Source of the DNA: Pseudomonadota bacterium
GTDB taxonomy: Bacteria; Pseudomonadota; Alphaproteobacteria; Rhizobiales; Xanthobacteraceae
DNA: 64,000 nucleotides
Direction: 5' to 3'
Assembly (NCBI GenBank): GCA_018971625.1
Contig: JAGXAJ010000003.1
Span: 1 to 64,000, forward strand
The position numbers and the translations under genes are program-made. The notes beneath the pieces are model-generated. The model saw only the letters and a list, made by a program, of their open reading frames with translations. It was not told the DNA's origin and did no database searches. Shown piece by piece: positions 53,574 to 63,440 of this stretch (position 1 is the stretch's first letter; every line of letters starts with the position of its first letter).

Positions 53574-54071
53574 ATGTTTCTCGTTCGCCCATCGACGTCG
53601 GAGGTAACCGTCTCGCGTGTAAAGGCGATACGTAAGCTGTACCGGGACTTTCATACCCAAAATACTAGGGAAGCTCGCGGCCTGCGGCTTCTGCGAGATT
53701 GGCTCTCGCCGGATCAACGAACCCAGTTTGACGACAGAGACCACTTCGAAGTCATCGGGTGCGACAGCGGGAAACGATATCGGATATATAACCGCACGAC
53801 TACCGGGGTAATGCCGAACATTCACGAGATCGACGAAGTAGGCCGATCTAAAATGGCTTGGTGTTTCCTGCCGACTGGCAAGCTTGTAGCGGGTGATATC
53901 ATGCTTGCTCAAAAGATTGCCCTGGAAACGAACGAGCGCAACGCGTTAGCGGTAGCCAACAGATTTGCGCCACGACCTGACCTAATGCGGAGTACACACC
54001 GCTTAGAAAGCGCGAGTTGGATCACGAGGATGGGCACGGGAGTTTGGTCAAATGCCGTGGTCAGCGAATGA
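53574..54071 (+). CDS. Hypothetical protein
   Basis: A 165-residue soluble protein: GLRLLRDWLSPDQRTQFDDRDHFEVIG, then SGKRYRIYNRTTTGVMPNI, AWCFLPTGKLVAGDIMLAQKIAL and NALAVANRFAP. It has no signal or membrane segment and appears intact. The pair with the preceding gene is tight, and I recognise the pattern from other Bradyrhizobium proteins without a known function. It would share the upstream FixK-like control. Confidence 0.75.
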   Translation: MFLVRPSTSEVTVSRVKAIRKLYRDFHTQNTREARGLRLLRDWLSPDQRTQFDDRDHFEVIGCDSGKRYRIYNRTTTGVMPNIHEIDEVGRSKMAWCFLPTGKLVAGDIMLAQKIALETNERNALAVANRFAPRPDLMRSTHRLESASWITRMGTGVWSNAVVSE

Positions 54072-54225
54072 TGCCGAAAGGCACACGCACAAGGCGACGA
54101 CGTGGGAGTTGAAGGAGCTCTGGGCAAAGATTGCCAACAGTTGCTTGGAACGAACCGGAGACGAAGGCCGCGCTATCCGGGAAGCGAACGCTGTAGTCGC
54201 GCGGCGGGCGGAAGCCGGTCAGTAG
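54052..54225 (+). CDS. Very small hypothetical protein (57 aa), absent from the ORF track
   Basis: ATG at 54052, within the end of the previous gene, opens MPWSANDAERHTHKATTWEL, WAKIANSCLERTGDEGRAIR and EANAVVARRAE to TAG. I recognise this as a family of short proteins (MPW...HTKKA...GRAIREANAVV) common in Bradyrhizobium and phage-like regions. The 20-bp overlap with its neighbour is acceptable. Confidence 0.65.
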   Translation: MPWSANDAERHTHKATTWELKELWAKIANSCLERTGDEGRAIREANAVVARRAEAGQ

Positions 54226-54394
54226 CGGCCGGCATTACTTGGTCATCCGTGAACAACGGACAAGTGCCTGATCTGGAATCGGAAAAGGCAGCGAAGAGGT
54301 TTTGGGGTTTGCCGGAAATCGGGTCCGCGCAGGGGGATTCCTTGCAAAGCTGATATGTGATTCTGTTGTCGCAAAGAGCTTTGGCGAGGGGCTG

Positions 54395-54913
54395 ATGCGA
54401 CCGAAGGAACGACGGGACATGGGCCAGACCGACCTTCTGCGGTCGCGGCTGGATGCGATCATCGACATGGAGCATGCGCTGGTGAAACTGGCGCGGACGA
54501 TCGACTGGTCGTTCCTTGAGGCACGGTTCGGCGCCGTCTACGAGGACACGCCGGGCCGGCCGCCGCTGCCGACGCGGCTGATGGCCGGACTTGCGATCCT
54601 CAAGCACACCTACGACCTCTCCGATGAGGTGTTGTGCGAGCGTTGGGTGGAGAACCCCTATTACCAGTTCTTCTGCGGCGAGGAGTTCTTCCAGCACCGC
54701 CTGGTGTTCGACCGCTCCTCGCTGACACGCTGGCGCCAGCGCATGGGCGAGGAGAAGCTGCAGGCGCCGTTGCAGGAGAGCCTTGCGGTTGCCACCAAGA
54801 CCGAGGTCATCAAGCCGTCCGACCTCAACCGCATCATCGTCGACACCACGGTGCAGCCGAAGAACGTGATGTTCCCGACCGATGCGAGGCTGCTCAACCG
54901 CACCTTCGAGTGA
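54395..54913 (+). pseudogene. IS5-family transposase, truncated
   Basis: MRPKERRDMGQTDLLRSRLDAI, ALVKLARTIDWSFLEARFG, RPPLPTRLMAGLAILKHTYDLSDE, then the first catalytic aspartate region NRIIVDTTVQPKNVMFPTDA and a stop. It matches the N-terminal third of IS5-type transposases; the rest is missing. The truncation point sits a few bases from the 3' end of gpmI, so an insertion or deletion boundary lies here. Confidence 0.88.
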
Positions 54914-54925
54914 TGGCGGGCATTT

Positions 54926-56471
54926 CTAGGTGCCTGCGGCGGCGACAGCGTGCGTCCGTAGAAGGGAGGTCCCGGTCATTTGTACCGGCTTCGGCAGGCC
55001 CATCAGTTCTAGCAACGTCGGCGCGATATCCGCAAGCCGCCCTTGCGCCAGCGACATATCGCCAGCGCCCACCAGCAGGAGAGGTACGGGGTTCGTCGTA
55101 TGGGAGGTGTGAGGGCCGCCGGTTTTGGGATCGCGCATCATCTCGCAATTGCCATGGTCAGCGGTGACAAAGTAAAATGCCATCGGTCTTCCGTATCGCA
55201 TCTGCGAGGCGTCCCAATCCCGTGTCGACCGTCTCGACTGCCTTGACCGCGGCCGTCAAGTTGCCGGTGTGACCAACCATGTCGGGGTTTGCATAATTCA
55301 GCACGATCAGGTCGTACTTGCCGGAGCCAATTGCATCCACTGCCTTGTCGGTTAGTTCAGGAGCCGACATCTCCGGTTGCAGGTCGTAGGTTGCAACCTT
55401 GGGAGAAGGAACCATGATGCGGTCCTCGCCCAGATATCGGACCTCCTCGCCACCGTTAAGGAAGTAGGTGACGTGCGGATACTTCTCCGTCTCGGCCATA
55501 CGCAACTGCGTTCGGCCTGCATCGGCTACCACTTGGCCCAGAACATTTGGAAGGGCTTGCGGCGGAAAGATCGTCTGCATAAAGGCATCCAGTTCCTCGC
55601 TGTATTGCGTCATGCCGGCCGCGACGGCGAAACGCACGGTTCGTCGACGCAGGAAGCCGGAAAACCTGGGATCGAGGAGGGCTGCAAGAATCTCGCGCAC
55701 GCGATCGGCGCGAAAGTTGAAGCAAAGCACGCCGTCCCCGTCCCGCATGCCGCGATAGTCGCCAACGATCGCAGGCAACACGAACTCATCGCTGGTATCG
55801 TTCACATACGCGTCGGCGATCACCGCGAGAGAGTCAGAGAAGCGTGGCCCTTCCGCTTCCACGATCGTGTCATAGGCTTTGGCCACACGCTCCCAGCGAT
55901 GGTCGCGATCCATGGCATAGTATCGGCCGCAAACCGACACGATCGGAATGGAGATCGGCAGTCCCGCGCTGAGGCGCGAAATATCCCCATCTGCTGACCG
56001 CGGAGGCGTGTCACGGCCATCAGTAATAGCGTGCACGACTGCGGGTACACCCGCTTCGGCGAGTATCGTCGCAAGCGCTATGGCATGATCCTGATGCGAG
56101 TGCACTCCTCCCGGTGATATCAAGCCCAGGAGGTGGCAGGTGCCGCCGGTCTGCCGCAGCCGCTCGATCAAGCCGGTAAGGGCAGCCGCATTTTTGATTT
56201 CGCCGTCGGCAATTGCCGCGCTGATGCGCGGCAGGTCCTGCATCACAACGCGGCCGGCGCCAATGCTGAGATGCCCGACTTCCGAATTGCCCATTTGTCC
56301 TTGCGGCAGCCCGACATCCAGGCCCGACGTTTGCACAAGGGCATGCGGGTAACTGTCCCACAGATGGTCGAAATTGGGAGTTCGTGCCTGACGGACGGCG
56401 TTATCGATGGTTTCCTCTCGCCAGCCCCAGCCGTCCAGAACTACCAGCACCACCGGTCGACATTCCCGCAT
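54926..56471 (-). pseudogene. gpmI: Cofactor-independent phosphoglycerate mutase, one frameshift
   Basis: ATG at 56471 with GGGAGCC upstream. VVLVVLDGWGWREE and MGNSEVGHLSIGAG (the phosphoserine site), then VHAITDGRDTPP, RADRVREIL, LNYANPDMVGHTGN are GpmI motifs. The frame breaks at KTDGILL, after which the expected [20 protein letters not shown] lies one base away and runs to a normal end at 54926. The gene converts 3- to 2-phosphoglycerate; as it stands it would lose the last metal-binding motif. Confidence 0.9.
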
Positions 56472-56624
56472 TTCGAGGCTCCCTCTCACCAATTGAGCTT
56501 TTGTAAAAACTAACTGGACGCAAGAAACGTGGGTGGCAGCGCGGCACGGGGCGAAACGGCCGCTTGCAATCACCTTCCGGCAGCCTAGCATGGATTGCGT
56601 TGCTCACCCTGCAGGAGCGCAGCC

Positions 56625-57110
56625 ATGGAACTCGCCGTGGTCCCCATCGTCAAGCCAGACTCCGCCAACTTCATCTTCGGCCAGTCGCATTTCATTAAGA
56701 CCGTGGAAGACCTTCATGAGGCACTGGTGGGCGCAGTTCCTGGCATCCGCTTCGGACTGGCCTTCTGTGAGGCCTCCGGCAAGCGTCTAGTGCGCTGGTC
56801 GGGTAATGACGAAGCCGTCCTCGCCCTCGCGCGCGACAACGCATTGGCCATCGGCGCCGGGCACACCTTCCTGATCTTCCTGGCCGACGGGTTCTTTCCC
56901 GTCAACGTGCTGGCTGCGGTGCGCGCGGTGCCGGAGGTCTGCCGCATCTATTGCGCGACAGCCAACCCGACACAGGTGATCGTCGCGCAAACGGAGCTTG
57001 GCCGCGGCGTGCTCGGCGTGGTGGATGGCGCCTCGCCGCTCGGCATCGAAACCGACGCCGACATTGCGTGGCGGAAAGAGCTGCTGCGAGAGATCGGCTA
57101 CAAGCTGTAG
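56625..57110 (+). CDS. Adenosine-specific kinase family protein
   Basis: A 161-residue protein of the adenosine-specific kinase family (PF04008): IVKPDSANFIFGQSHFIKTVEDL, FGLAFCEASGKRLVRWSGND, GAGHTFLIFLADGFFPVNVL, YCATANPTQVIVA and GRGVLGVVDGASPLG. An archaeal member binds adenosine and AMP/ADP. AGGAG precedes the ATG. It is intact between broken gpmI and broken transposases. The role in this organism is uncertain. Confidence 0.85.
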   Translation: MELAVVPIVKPDSANFIFGQSHFIKTVEDLHEALVGAVPGIRFGLAFCEASGKRLVRWSGNDEAVLALARDNALAIGAGHTFLIFLADGFFPVNVLAAVRAVPEVCRIYCATANPTQVIVAQTELGRGVLGVVDGASPLGIETDADIAWRKELLREIGYKL

Positions 57111-57152
57111 TGGCTGGGTGAAGCTGAAACCGACAGGTGTGCCTACCGCATA

Positions 57153-58150
57153 TCAAATCCGGACATGGTGCAGTCCGCCCAGAATCGGACGACAGAGAAT
57201 GCGTCCGGCTGTCTCGGCGGCCCGAGACATCGGCACGTCCTTGTTCAATGACAAATGGGTGCGCGTGCCATTGTAGTAGCTCATGTATGAGAGCAGCACG
57301 TGGCGCAGATGGCGTTCGCCAAAGACCACGATATGATCAACGCATTCCCTGCGGATCGAGCCGATCAACCGTTCGGCGTAGGCGTTTTGCCAGGGTGAGC
57401 GAGGCGACGTCGGGCGATCTCGAATACCGATGGACCGAACCCGACGCAGGAATATTTCGCCGTAGGCGCCATCGCGGTCCCGGATCAGGTAACGAGGGAT
57501 TTGCTCCCAGCCGCAAGCTTGAGTGAGCTGATTGGCGATCCATTCGGCCGTCGGATGCGCGGTGACCGCAACCCACAGGATCTGCCGCCGGCCATGGCCC
57601 ATGATCAGCAGGCCGCAGAGCGGACGAAAGGCGATTGTCGGCACCACAAAAAGGTCCATCGCGGCAATACCATCGGCATGGTTCCGAAGGAACGTCTTCC
57701 AACCCCGCGACGGAGGGGGCCTCCTCCGCGCCATACTTGACCACACTGGTCTGGCCGATCTCGATGCCCAGCTTGAGCAACTCGCCATGGATCCGCGGCG
57801 CTCCCCACAGAGGATTGGCAATGCTCATCTCGCGGATCAGCTTGCGTATCTCAGGCGCTACAGTTGGTCGGCCGCCACGGCGCCGCGACTTCCACCGCCA
57901 GTACGATCTGAACCCTGCGCGGTGCCATTCAATGACGGTCTCCGGCTTCACGACCGCCAAAACGTCCAGCACCTTCGGAGCCAAGCGATACAAGCCAACG
58001 AATACCAGACGGTCCAGCATCCCGAACGGCGGCCGCTTCGGCGATTTCCGCCGCAACACGTTAAGCTGATGACGCAAAATCGTGTTTTCAGCCTCAAAAG
58101 AGACGCGCGACCAGAACGCTCTGACCAACGCCAACCAAATTAGATTCCAT
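57153..58150 (-). pseudogene. rve-type integrase-core transposase, frameshifted
   Basis: The 5' frame reads FEAENTILRHQLNVLRRKSPKR, VIEWHRAGFRSYWRWKSRRRGG and LIREMSIANPLWGAPRIHGELL. A one-base shift near 57740 leads to MDLFVVPTIAF, LIRDRDGAYGEIF and WQNAYAERLIGSIRRECVDH, the DDE residues of the catalytic core. It belongs to the IS3/IS481-like rve group often seen in rhizobia. It lies divergent from the IS110 remnant. Confidence 0.85.
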
Positions 58151-58216
58151 GGGCGGTGGATAGCGGCCGACGCTCTGGCAGAGTGGGGTTGCTCAACCAA
58201 CTCTCTGGAGACAACC

Positions 58217-59396
58217 ATGCATATCACGGCTGACCGACGCGGGGCATCGACCGCCATCCACACTGATCTTGGCGCAGTTTTCGTCTCGATGGAATTGAGC
58301 CGATCGAGCTGGCTCATCACGTCGCTTTCGGGCAATAGACAGAAGATGTCCAAGCACGTCGTCTGCGGGGCGGCGATGTCGCGGGGCTGCTGGCGCGCTT
58401 GTCGGGGCTCCAGGAGAAAGCGCGGGTGCGAACGCAACAAGCCTTTCCGATCATCGTGATCCAGGAGGCTGGTCTTGACGGGTTCTGGATCCATCGCGTG
58501 CTTCAGAATGAGGGAATTGAAAGCCATGTCGTCGATCCAGCCTCGATCGCGACCTCGCGTCGAGGCCGGCGGGCAAAGACAGACAGGATCGACGGCGAAG
58601 CACTGATCCGTACGCTCTTGGCTTACAAGCGCGGCGAGCCGCGGGTGTGCACGATGTCAAGGCACCCAACCCTGAAGAGGAGGATCGCCGCCGCATTACT
58701 CGCGAACGCAAGGTGCTGACCGGCGAGCGGATCCGGCATGTCAACCGCATCAAGGGGCTGTTGTTCGCCCAGGGCGTGGCCGGATACGAGCCCCTGCGCC
58801 GGGACCGGCGGGTGCGGCTTGCCGCACTAAGGACCGGCGACGGTCGAATCCTGCCGGATCATCTCAAGGCCCAGATCGGTCGCGAACTTGATCGCCTCGA
58901 GCTGCTTCTTGCGCAGCTCAAAGCGGTGGAGGCGGAACGGGATGCGTTGCTGGCTACAGCACGAAGCGCGGCGACACCCACTTCGGCGATGTTGCTGGAC
59001 GTGAAGGGCATCGGGGCGGAATTCGCTAGCGTGCTTTGGTCGGAGGGGCTGTTCCGCTACTTCGACAACCGAAGACAAGTGGCGGCCTATGCCGGCCTTA
59101 CGCCAACACCCTGGCAGAGCGGCTCGGTTGATCGCGAGCAAGGCGTGTCGAAATCCGGCAATCCGCGACTGCGAACCACCATGATCCAGCTCGCCTGGCT
59201 ATGGCTGTGCCATCAACCGCACTCCGCACTTGTTCGCTGGTTCCACGAAAGAGTCGAGCGCAGTGGGGGTCGAATGCGCAAAACGACGATCGTAGCGCTC
59301 GCGCGAAAGCTGCTGGTGGCGCTTTGGAAATATGTGACCGCTGGCGTCATGATCGAAGGCGCTATTCTGAACAATGTCGAAGGGAAGGCCGCCTGA
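58217..59396 (+). pseudogene. IS110-family transposase, frameshifted
   Basis: ATG at 58217 with GGAGAC upstream. Pieces: VSMELSRSSWLITS; LSGLQEKARVRTQQAFPI, EGIESHVVDPASIATSRRGRRAKTD; and DVKAPNPEEEDRRRITRERK with the C-terminal Transposase_20 domain (LLDVKGIGAEFASVL, AAYAGLTPTPWQSG, SKSGNPRLRTTMIQLAW). The pieces sit in different frames, so at least two indels exist. The catalytic DEDD residues are split between frames. Confidence 0.88.
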
Positions 59397-59859
59397 TAAT
59401 ATCTGCTAACCCAATCTCGTAATCCGTCAGGACCCGAACAGTCCTGGCAGATCCAGGTAGACGAACCGATGTAGCCTATGGCTGAAACGCCGAAAATTAG
59501 AATGGTCTCGTCTTCCTGAGCCCTGGCCGCCGCAAGCGGGATGTTGGTGCAGCCGTTGCGAACGGCGACCGTATGTGAGGTTGATCGTGCCCGGAGACGG
59601 GCCGCGTCATGCAATCGGGCTCGGACCTTGGATACCGAAACAGACTAGGAGGCCTACTTATGCGTCGCTGAATTAAGCCCTTGACCCTGAAATGCCCATG
59701 TGAGGTTACAGACCTCTCGCATAAGGCAGGAGCATCGCCCGATTCGATATCAGTTGCCAGCAAGATTGAGTTTCCGACAGGGACAGGTGCGCGATGTGCC
59801 GGATCCATATCACTGCGTTTCCCAGCCTGGGCGTATCCGACTCGTGAGACTGCTTCGCG
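59397..59859. other. Stretch without a supported gene
   Basis: Short ORFs on both strands lack ribosome sites and known motifs. It may be the right flank of the IS110 element; no clear terminal repeat was found. Confidence 0.4.
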
Positions 59860-60045
59860 TCATTCCTCAAACATCGGTGGCGCGTTGTTCTCCTCCTCTT
59901 CGACTTGCTCGATGGGCTCGGTTTCGTCGATCTGATTTTCGGTCTCGACGTCGGCTTCTTCCTTGTCGATCAGGCTGGGCGGTTCGTCCGCGCCTTCATC
60001 GTATGAGTGGTGGTGCCTGTCCTTACGCTTGGGACCAGTGGCCAT
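59860..60045 (-). CDS. Small acidic hypothetical protein
   Basis: A 61-residue protein: a basic His-rich start (MATGPKRKDRHHHSYDEGAD) and a strongly acidic tail (EADVETENQIDETEPIEQVEEEENN). The charge split suggests an unfolded or partner-binding protein. The start has TTTTCCGAGGAAATCTAG-type upstream sequence containing GAGGA. Function unknown. Confidence 0.6.
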   Translation of the reverse strand: MATGPKRKDRHHHSYDEGADEPPSLIDKEEADVETENQIDETEPIEQVEEEENNAPPMFEE

Positions 60046-60262
60046 CTAGATTTCCTCGGAAAAAGAAAGACACCGGGGTCGATTGACAGATTCGGGAACT
60101 CGGTCTCTGGTATCCGTTCATGTCTTCGCGCTCGGTTCCCGCCTTTTCTCGAAGCCAGTGTTGTCCTCTATCCCTTCGGTTGCGAGTCACTTTTCGGGTC
60201 ATTGTGTCGCAGCCTGAACCGGGTTCGTGTGGGACTATTCCGTCCGAAATCTCATCGCAGGC

Positions 60263-60511
60263 TTAGCAAATCGTGATGAGGTCATCTACCGACATCACAC
60301 CCACTGCCGACCAAGCGGCATCTTCCGCGGCGCGACGTTCACTCCAGTTGTCGACCTTGCCCTCCAACACGACGTGGTCACCGCCCGTCACTGAGACCCG
60401 AATAGCGCCCGCTTCAATTTCGGCTTGCCTCTTCAGGGCTGCTTCGATCTTAGCCTTGACGTCAGCAGCGCTCACCCGACCTCTGAGCGCGATTTTGTTT
60501 GTGACGCCCAC
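60263..60511 (-). pseudogene. BON-domain protein, C-terminal fragment
   Basis: GVTNKIALRGRVSAADVKAKIEAAL, then SVTGGDHVVLEGKVDNWSER and AAEDAAWSAVGVMSVDDLI form one BON domain with the preceding GV..N end of another. Intact homologues have two or three BON domains; the N-terminal part has been replaced by unrelated DNA near 60500-60511. Confidence 0.75.
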
Positions 60512-60892
60512 AGACCCGAATACATCTGGTTGAGCGGCTCCTTTCCGATCATCGATTGCCTGGAGTTCAACGCCGGTCTGCGGATGCTCGATGCCCAGGA
60601 TGAGATAGCCTTAGCCTTCTTGCACCTCGAATGCGAGCGACTTGGAGGACGATGGGTTGGCGAAGCCGTGCGGCGCCGCCTTGCGGTTTCTCTCGAAGAT
60701 GATCCGGCGGGCGGGCTTTTTCTGTTCTATCGTATCAATCGCGCCATGCTGCGCGCGCGTCTGTCCATCTCCCACTTGATCGACCCGCATCCGCGCACGC
60801 CGGAAAAATGGCCACAGCTTACGCGCACCTATCTCGCGGTCGCACGGGCGGATGTTAGCCGGCTCGAACGCCTGCTGCCTCGTCAAGCTTGA
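60497..60892 (+). pseudogene. Phosphotransferase/ATPase-like protein, 3' fragment
   Basis: The frame gives CDAHRPEYIWL and PIIDCLEFNAGLRMLDAQDEIAL, matching the (D)AHGDLRPEHIWL..IIDCLEFN pattern of the aminoglycoside-phosphotransferase-like domain fused to an AAA-type ATPase in rhizobia. A three-residue GDL is missing, and RLSISHLIDPHPRTPEKWPQ follows to a stop. The N-terminal part is absent. It shares its junction with the BON fragment. Confidence 0.6.
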
Positions 60893-61910
60893 TATGGCAG
60901 CAGATCGGCGAGGGCCTCGTTGTGGTGCAGCCGGCGTATCGTCTCCGAGAAGAGAGGCGCCGCCGAAATAGTTTCGAGTTTGGCGAGCACCGGCCCGTGC
61001 GGAAGTCTGAAGGGCGGCACACTGTCGGTCGCGATAATGCGATCAATCGAAAAATCCGCAAGGGCGCTCTCGGAGCCAGGCAGGAAGAGGCCGTGAGCCA
61101 CGCAAGCAATGATACCATTCGCGCCATGGGCACGCGCGGCCTTTGCTGCCCGCACCAGGGTGCCTCCCGTGCTAACGAGATCGTCGACGATAACGCAGAG
61201 CGCGTTGGTTACCTCGCCTGCGAATAAATCGCCGGACACAACACCGGAGCTGCGATGCTTTTCGACAAACGCCTTGCCGATCGGCCGGCCGGCGGCCTTT
61301 TCAAGCGCTTCTCGCAAAAGATCTGCCCGCTTTCCGCCACCTAGATCCGGTGACACCACGCTGATCGGCCGATCCTCCGCGATACTCCTTATCTTGTCGA
61401 TCAGGAGCGGCGCCGTGCTCAGCGCAACCGACGGACATCGAAAGGCATTTTCGAACGCGGCCTCGTTATGGACCTCGAGTGTAATGATGGCATCGACGCC
61501 GGCCGCTTCGAACATGGCTGCAAGGTAGCGAAGAGTGACCGGATCCTGCCCTTCGTTCGGCGATCCTTCCGCGCATAGCACAGATAAGGCGCGACTGCGG
61601 TCACTCGGGCCGCCCCGGCATCCTTCAAGGCGCCAACCAAAAACAGCATTCGGCACAGCTTGTCGTTTGGGCTCCCCTCAGGTCCGCCATGAAGACTATG
61701 CACAACATAAACGTCGCAGCCGGCGACTGGCTCAAGCGGGCGTAGCTTGTGCTCGCCGTCCTCGAAGCTCCGTTCCTCGAGCATGGACAACTCACGTCCA
61801 AGCGATCTTGCGATCTTCGCGCCCATCACCTCCGTGCCGCGCAGCGCGAACACGCGTAGCTGCTCCACTGCTGAATGTGCCGGGGACCAGGCCCTGAAGA
61901 TCGCGGTCAT
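60883..61910 (-). pseudogene. Ribose-phosphate pyrophosphokinase, one frameshift
   Basis: The first frame has [45 protein letters not shown] and [20 protein letters not shown] one-base shift near 61550 leads to [38 protein letters not shown] and the PRPP-binding loop CVIVDDLVSTGGTLVRAA. The 3' end is normal. The enzyme makes PRPP from ribose 5-phosphate. This divergent copy lies 15 bp after the HPF-like gene and is probably a second, non-housekeeping prs. Confidence 0.88.
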
Positions 61911-61925
61911 CTTTCCTCCTTTGGC

Positions 61926-62492
61926 CTATGCGCGCAGGCCATGTTTGCCGAGTATTTTGACGGTGCTCGCCTAGGGCCCTTTCTCGCCGATCTCCTCGAC
62001 ATATGTGACGCGCGTGCCCACAGCGATTTTTGACGCGTCATCAAGAACGCTATTGCGGTTGAAATAGATCTCCCGATCATCGGCGACTCGCAGAAAGCCA
62101 AACTCTCCGCTCGGATCGATCCGCTGGACAATACCGATCGGTTGATTTTCGTGTTGTTTTATCTGACCGCGCATGAGGCGCGCCCGATCCTGCAATTGCC
62201 CGCGCGCGCTTGAACGCGTTGTCGAGGGCGAAGGTCAGATCGCTATAACGGGCGTCCTGCTTGGGCGTGCGCCCGATGTTTACTTCGCGCCCCTCCGGAA
62301 GCGCTAGCCGAATGCTCACCTGGTACTGGCCACCGCTCTCGTGTCGACCGCCGGGCCCTTTTACCACGACGCGGCCAGCAGTAACGTGGCCGAATCGGCT
62401 CTCAAGCTCTGCTATGTGCCGATCGATAGCCGCTTGAAGTGTTGCGGCGTGCTCTGGACACCTTCAAATTCGATTTGGGCTGGCGTTTCCAT
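61926..62492 (-). pseudogene. HPF/RaiA-like ribosome-associated protein fused to a cold-shock domain, broken
   Basis: ATG at 62492 with AGGAGA upstream gives METPAQIEFEGVQ. A shift leads to AAIDRHIAELESRFGHVTAG and VVVKGPGGRHESGGQYQVSI, NIGRTPKQDARYSDLTFALDNAFKRAR, the HPF/RaiA fold. A second shift leads to IGIVQRIDPSGEFGFLRVAD and REIYFNRNSVLDD, a cold-shock-like OB domain. A TAG after EKGP interrupts the last residues (ASTVKILGKHGLRA). Three separate lesions. Homologues bind ribosomes in dormancy. Confidence 0.8.
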
Positions 62493-62540
62493 AACCGTCT
62501 CCTTTTCATAACCATTCGATCACGCTGCTAGGCGCCGGCT

Positions 62541-62554
62541 TTGAGAAAGATCAA
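62541..62554 (-). promoter_or_regulatory. FixK-like dyad upstream of the HPF/prs genes
   Basis: TTGAGAAAGATCAA matches TTGA-N6-TCAA, with one mismatch to the longer TTGAT-N4-ATCAA form. It is centred about 55 bp before the ATG of the HPF-like gene. Confidence 0.5.
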
Positions 62555-62666
62555 CCCTTGCTTCCAAGAAATTGATCCAATGGCTTTGTCGCTTGGGCGG
62601 AAGAAGCGATGCCTGTTCATGGCATCGCTTCGTCAATTGCCGTGAACGCGACCGACGCACGTGCAG

Positions 62667-63026
62667 TCAATGCCTTGTCGAGGAGGCCGGATAATGCGCT
62701 GCAGCGTCGCTTTCCGTCGGCAATGTCCGTTTCCCATCGAACGCAACTGATTTTGACTCCTCAATCGCAATGTGCCGAAGTGACTTCGCTTCGTACACGC
62801 TGACAAGCAATCTCGGATGCCGCCTCTTGATCGCGATTGCCGCTTTCTCGGCTTGATCATAGGTGTCGTATTCTGATTTCAACTGCCGATCGACGGCGAG
62901 ATAAAATGGAGCAGCAAGAAGTGCACTCTTAGGCTTCCATGCCGGGTCACCCAATTCGTTAGAAGCTATGGTTGCGCCTTTTAGCCTAGCTCTGTTTGAA
63001 TGGCGCGGTCGCGCACGCTTCAGCAT
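62667..63026 (-). CDS. Small hypothetical protein
   Basis: A frame of up to 119 residues whose core is YLAVDRQLKSEYDTYDQAEK, then AAIAIKRRHPRLLVSVYEAK and RHIAIEES, a plausible alpha/beta small domain. The start is uncertain because the first 40 residues look non-conserved. Function unknown. Confidence 0.45.
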   Translation of the reverse strand: MLKRARPRHSNRARLKGATIASNELGDPAWKPKSALLAAPFYLAVDRQLKSEYDTYDQAEKAAIAIKRRHPRLLVSVYEAKSLRHIAIEESKSVAFDGKRTLPTESDAAAHYPASSTRH

Positions 63027-63440
63027 GGTTCAGTCTCGCGAAATCCGAGGAGTTGTCATATGCAGCGGACAACCAGGCCGCGCGCACTGACCCAGATCAA
63101 CGATTGGGATTTCATCCTTGATGGAAGCCGGATCGTGGCACGCGCTTCGTTTCTTGATTCAAATCAATCCACATCGCCCGCTTTCGTGAGTTAATTTCGC
63201 GCCGTTCGCACAGAGGGCAAGACTGGCGAAGCCGGCATTGAAGCGTCCACGGGCGTGGATTTGCCTAAGCGACGAACCCGTCTGCCGACGAAGCGCGGGC
63301 GACAGGATCCGTGGCCGTCCGGCGGCTCATCTCGAGGGGAACCTCGCTTTCGCCCCGCGGGACGGCGCAGATCCTCCAGTGTCGACACGATTCCGTCGAC
63401 AGAGCGATGTGCGCTTCCCCGTAATCGGTACGTGATCCTG
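63027..63440. other. Stretch with only a doubtful 44-aa frame
   Basis: ATG at 63061 opens MQRTTRPRALTQINDWDFIL to a TAA at about 63193, weakly supported. The remainder contains no recognisable gene. Confidence 0.35.

Noticed and set aside
57337-58527. 396-aa minus-strand ORF as one protein
   Set aside because: Its N-terminal part is antisense to the IS110 gene and its C-terminal part is out of frame over the rve core; only the middle is real transposase.
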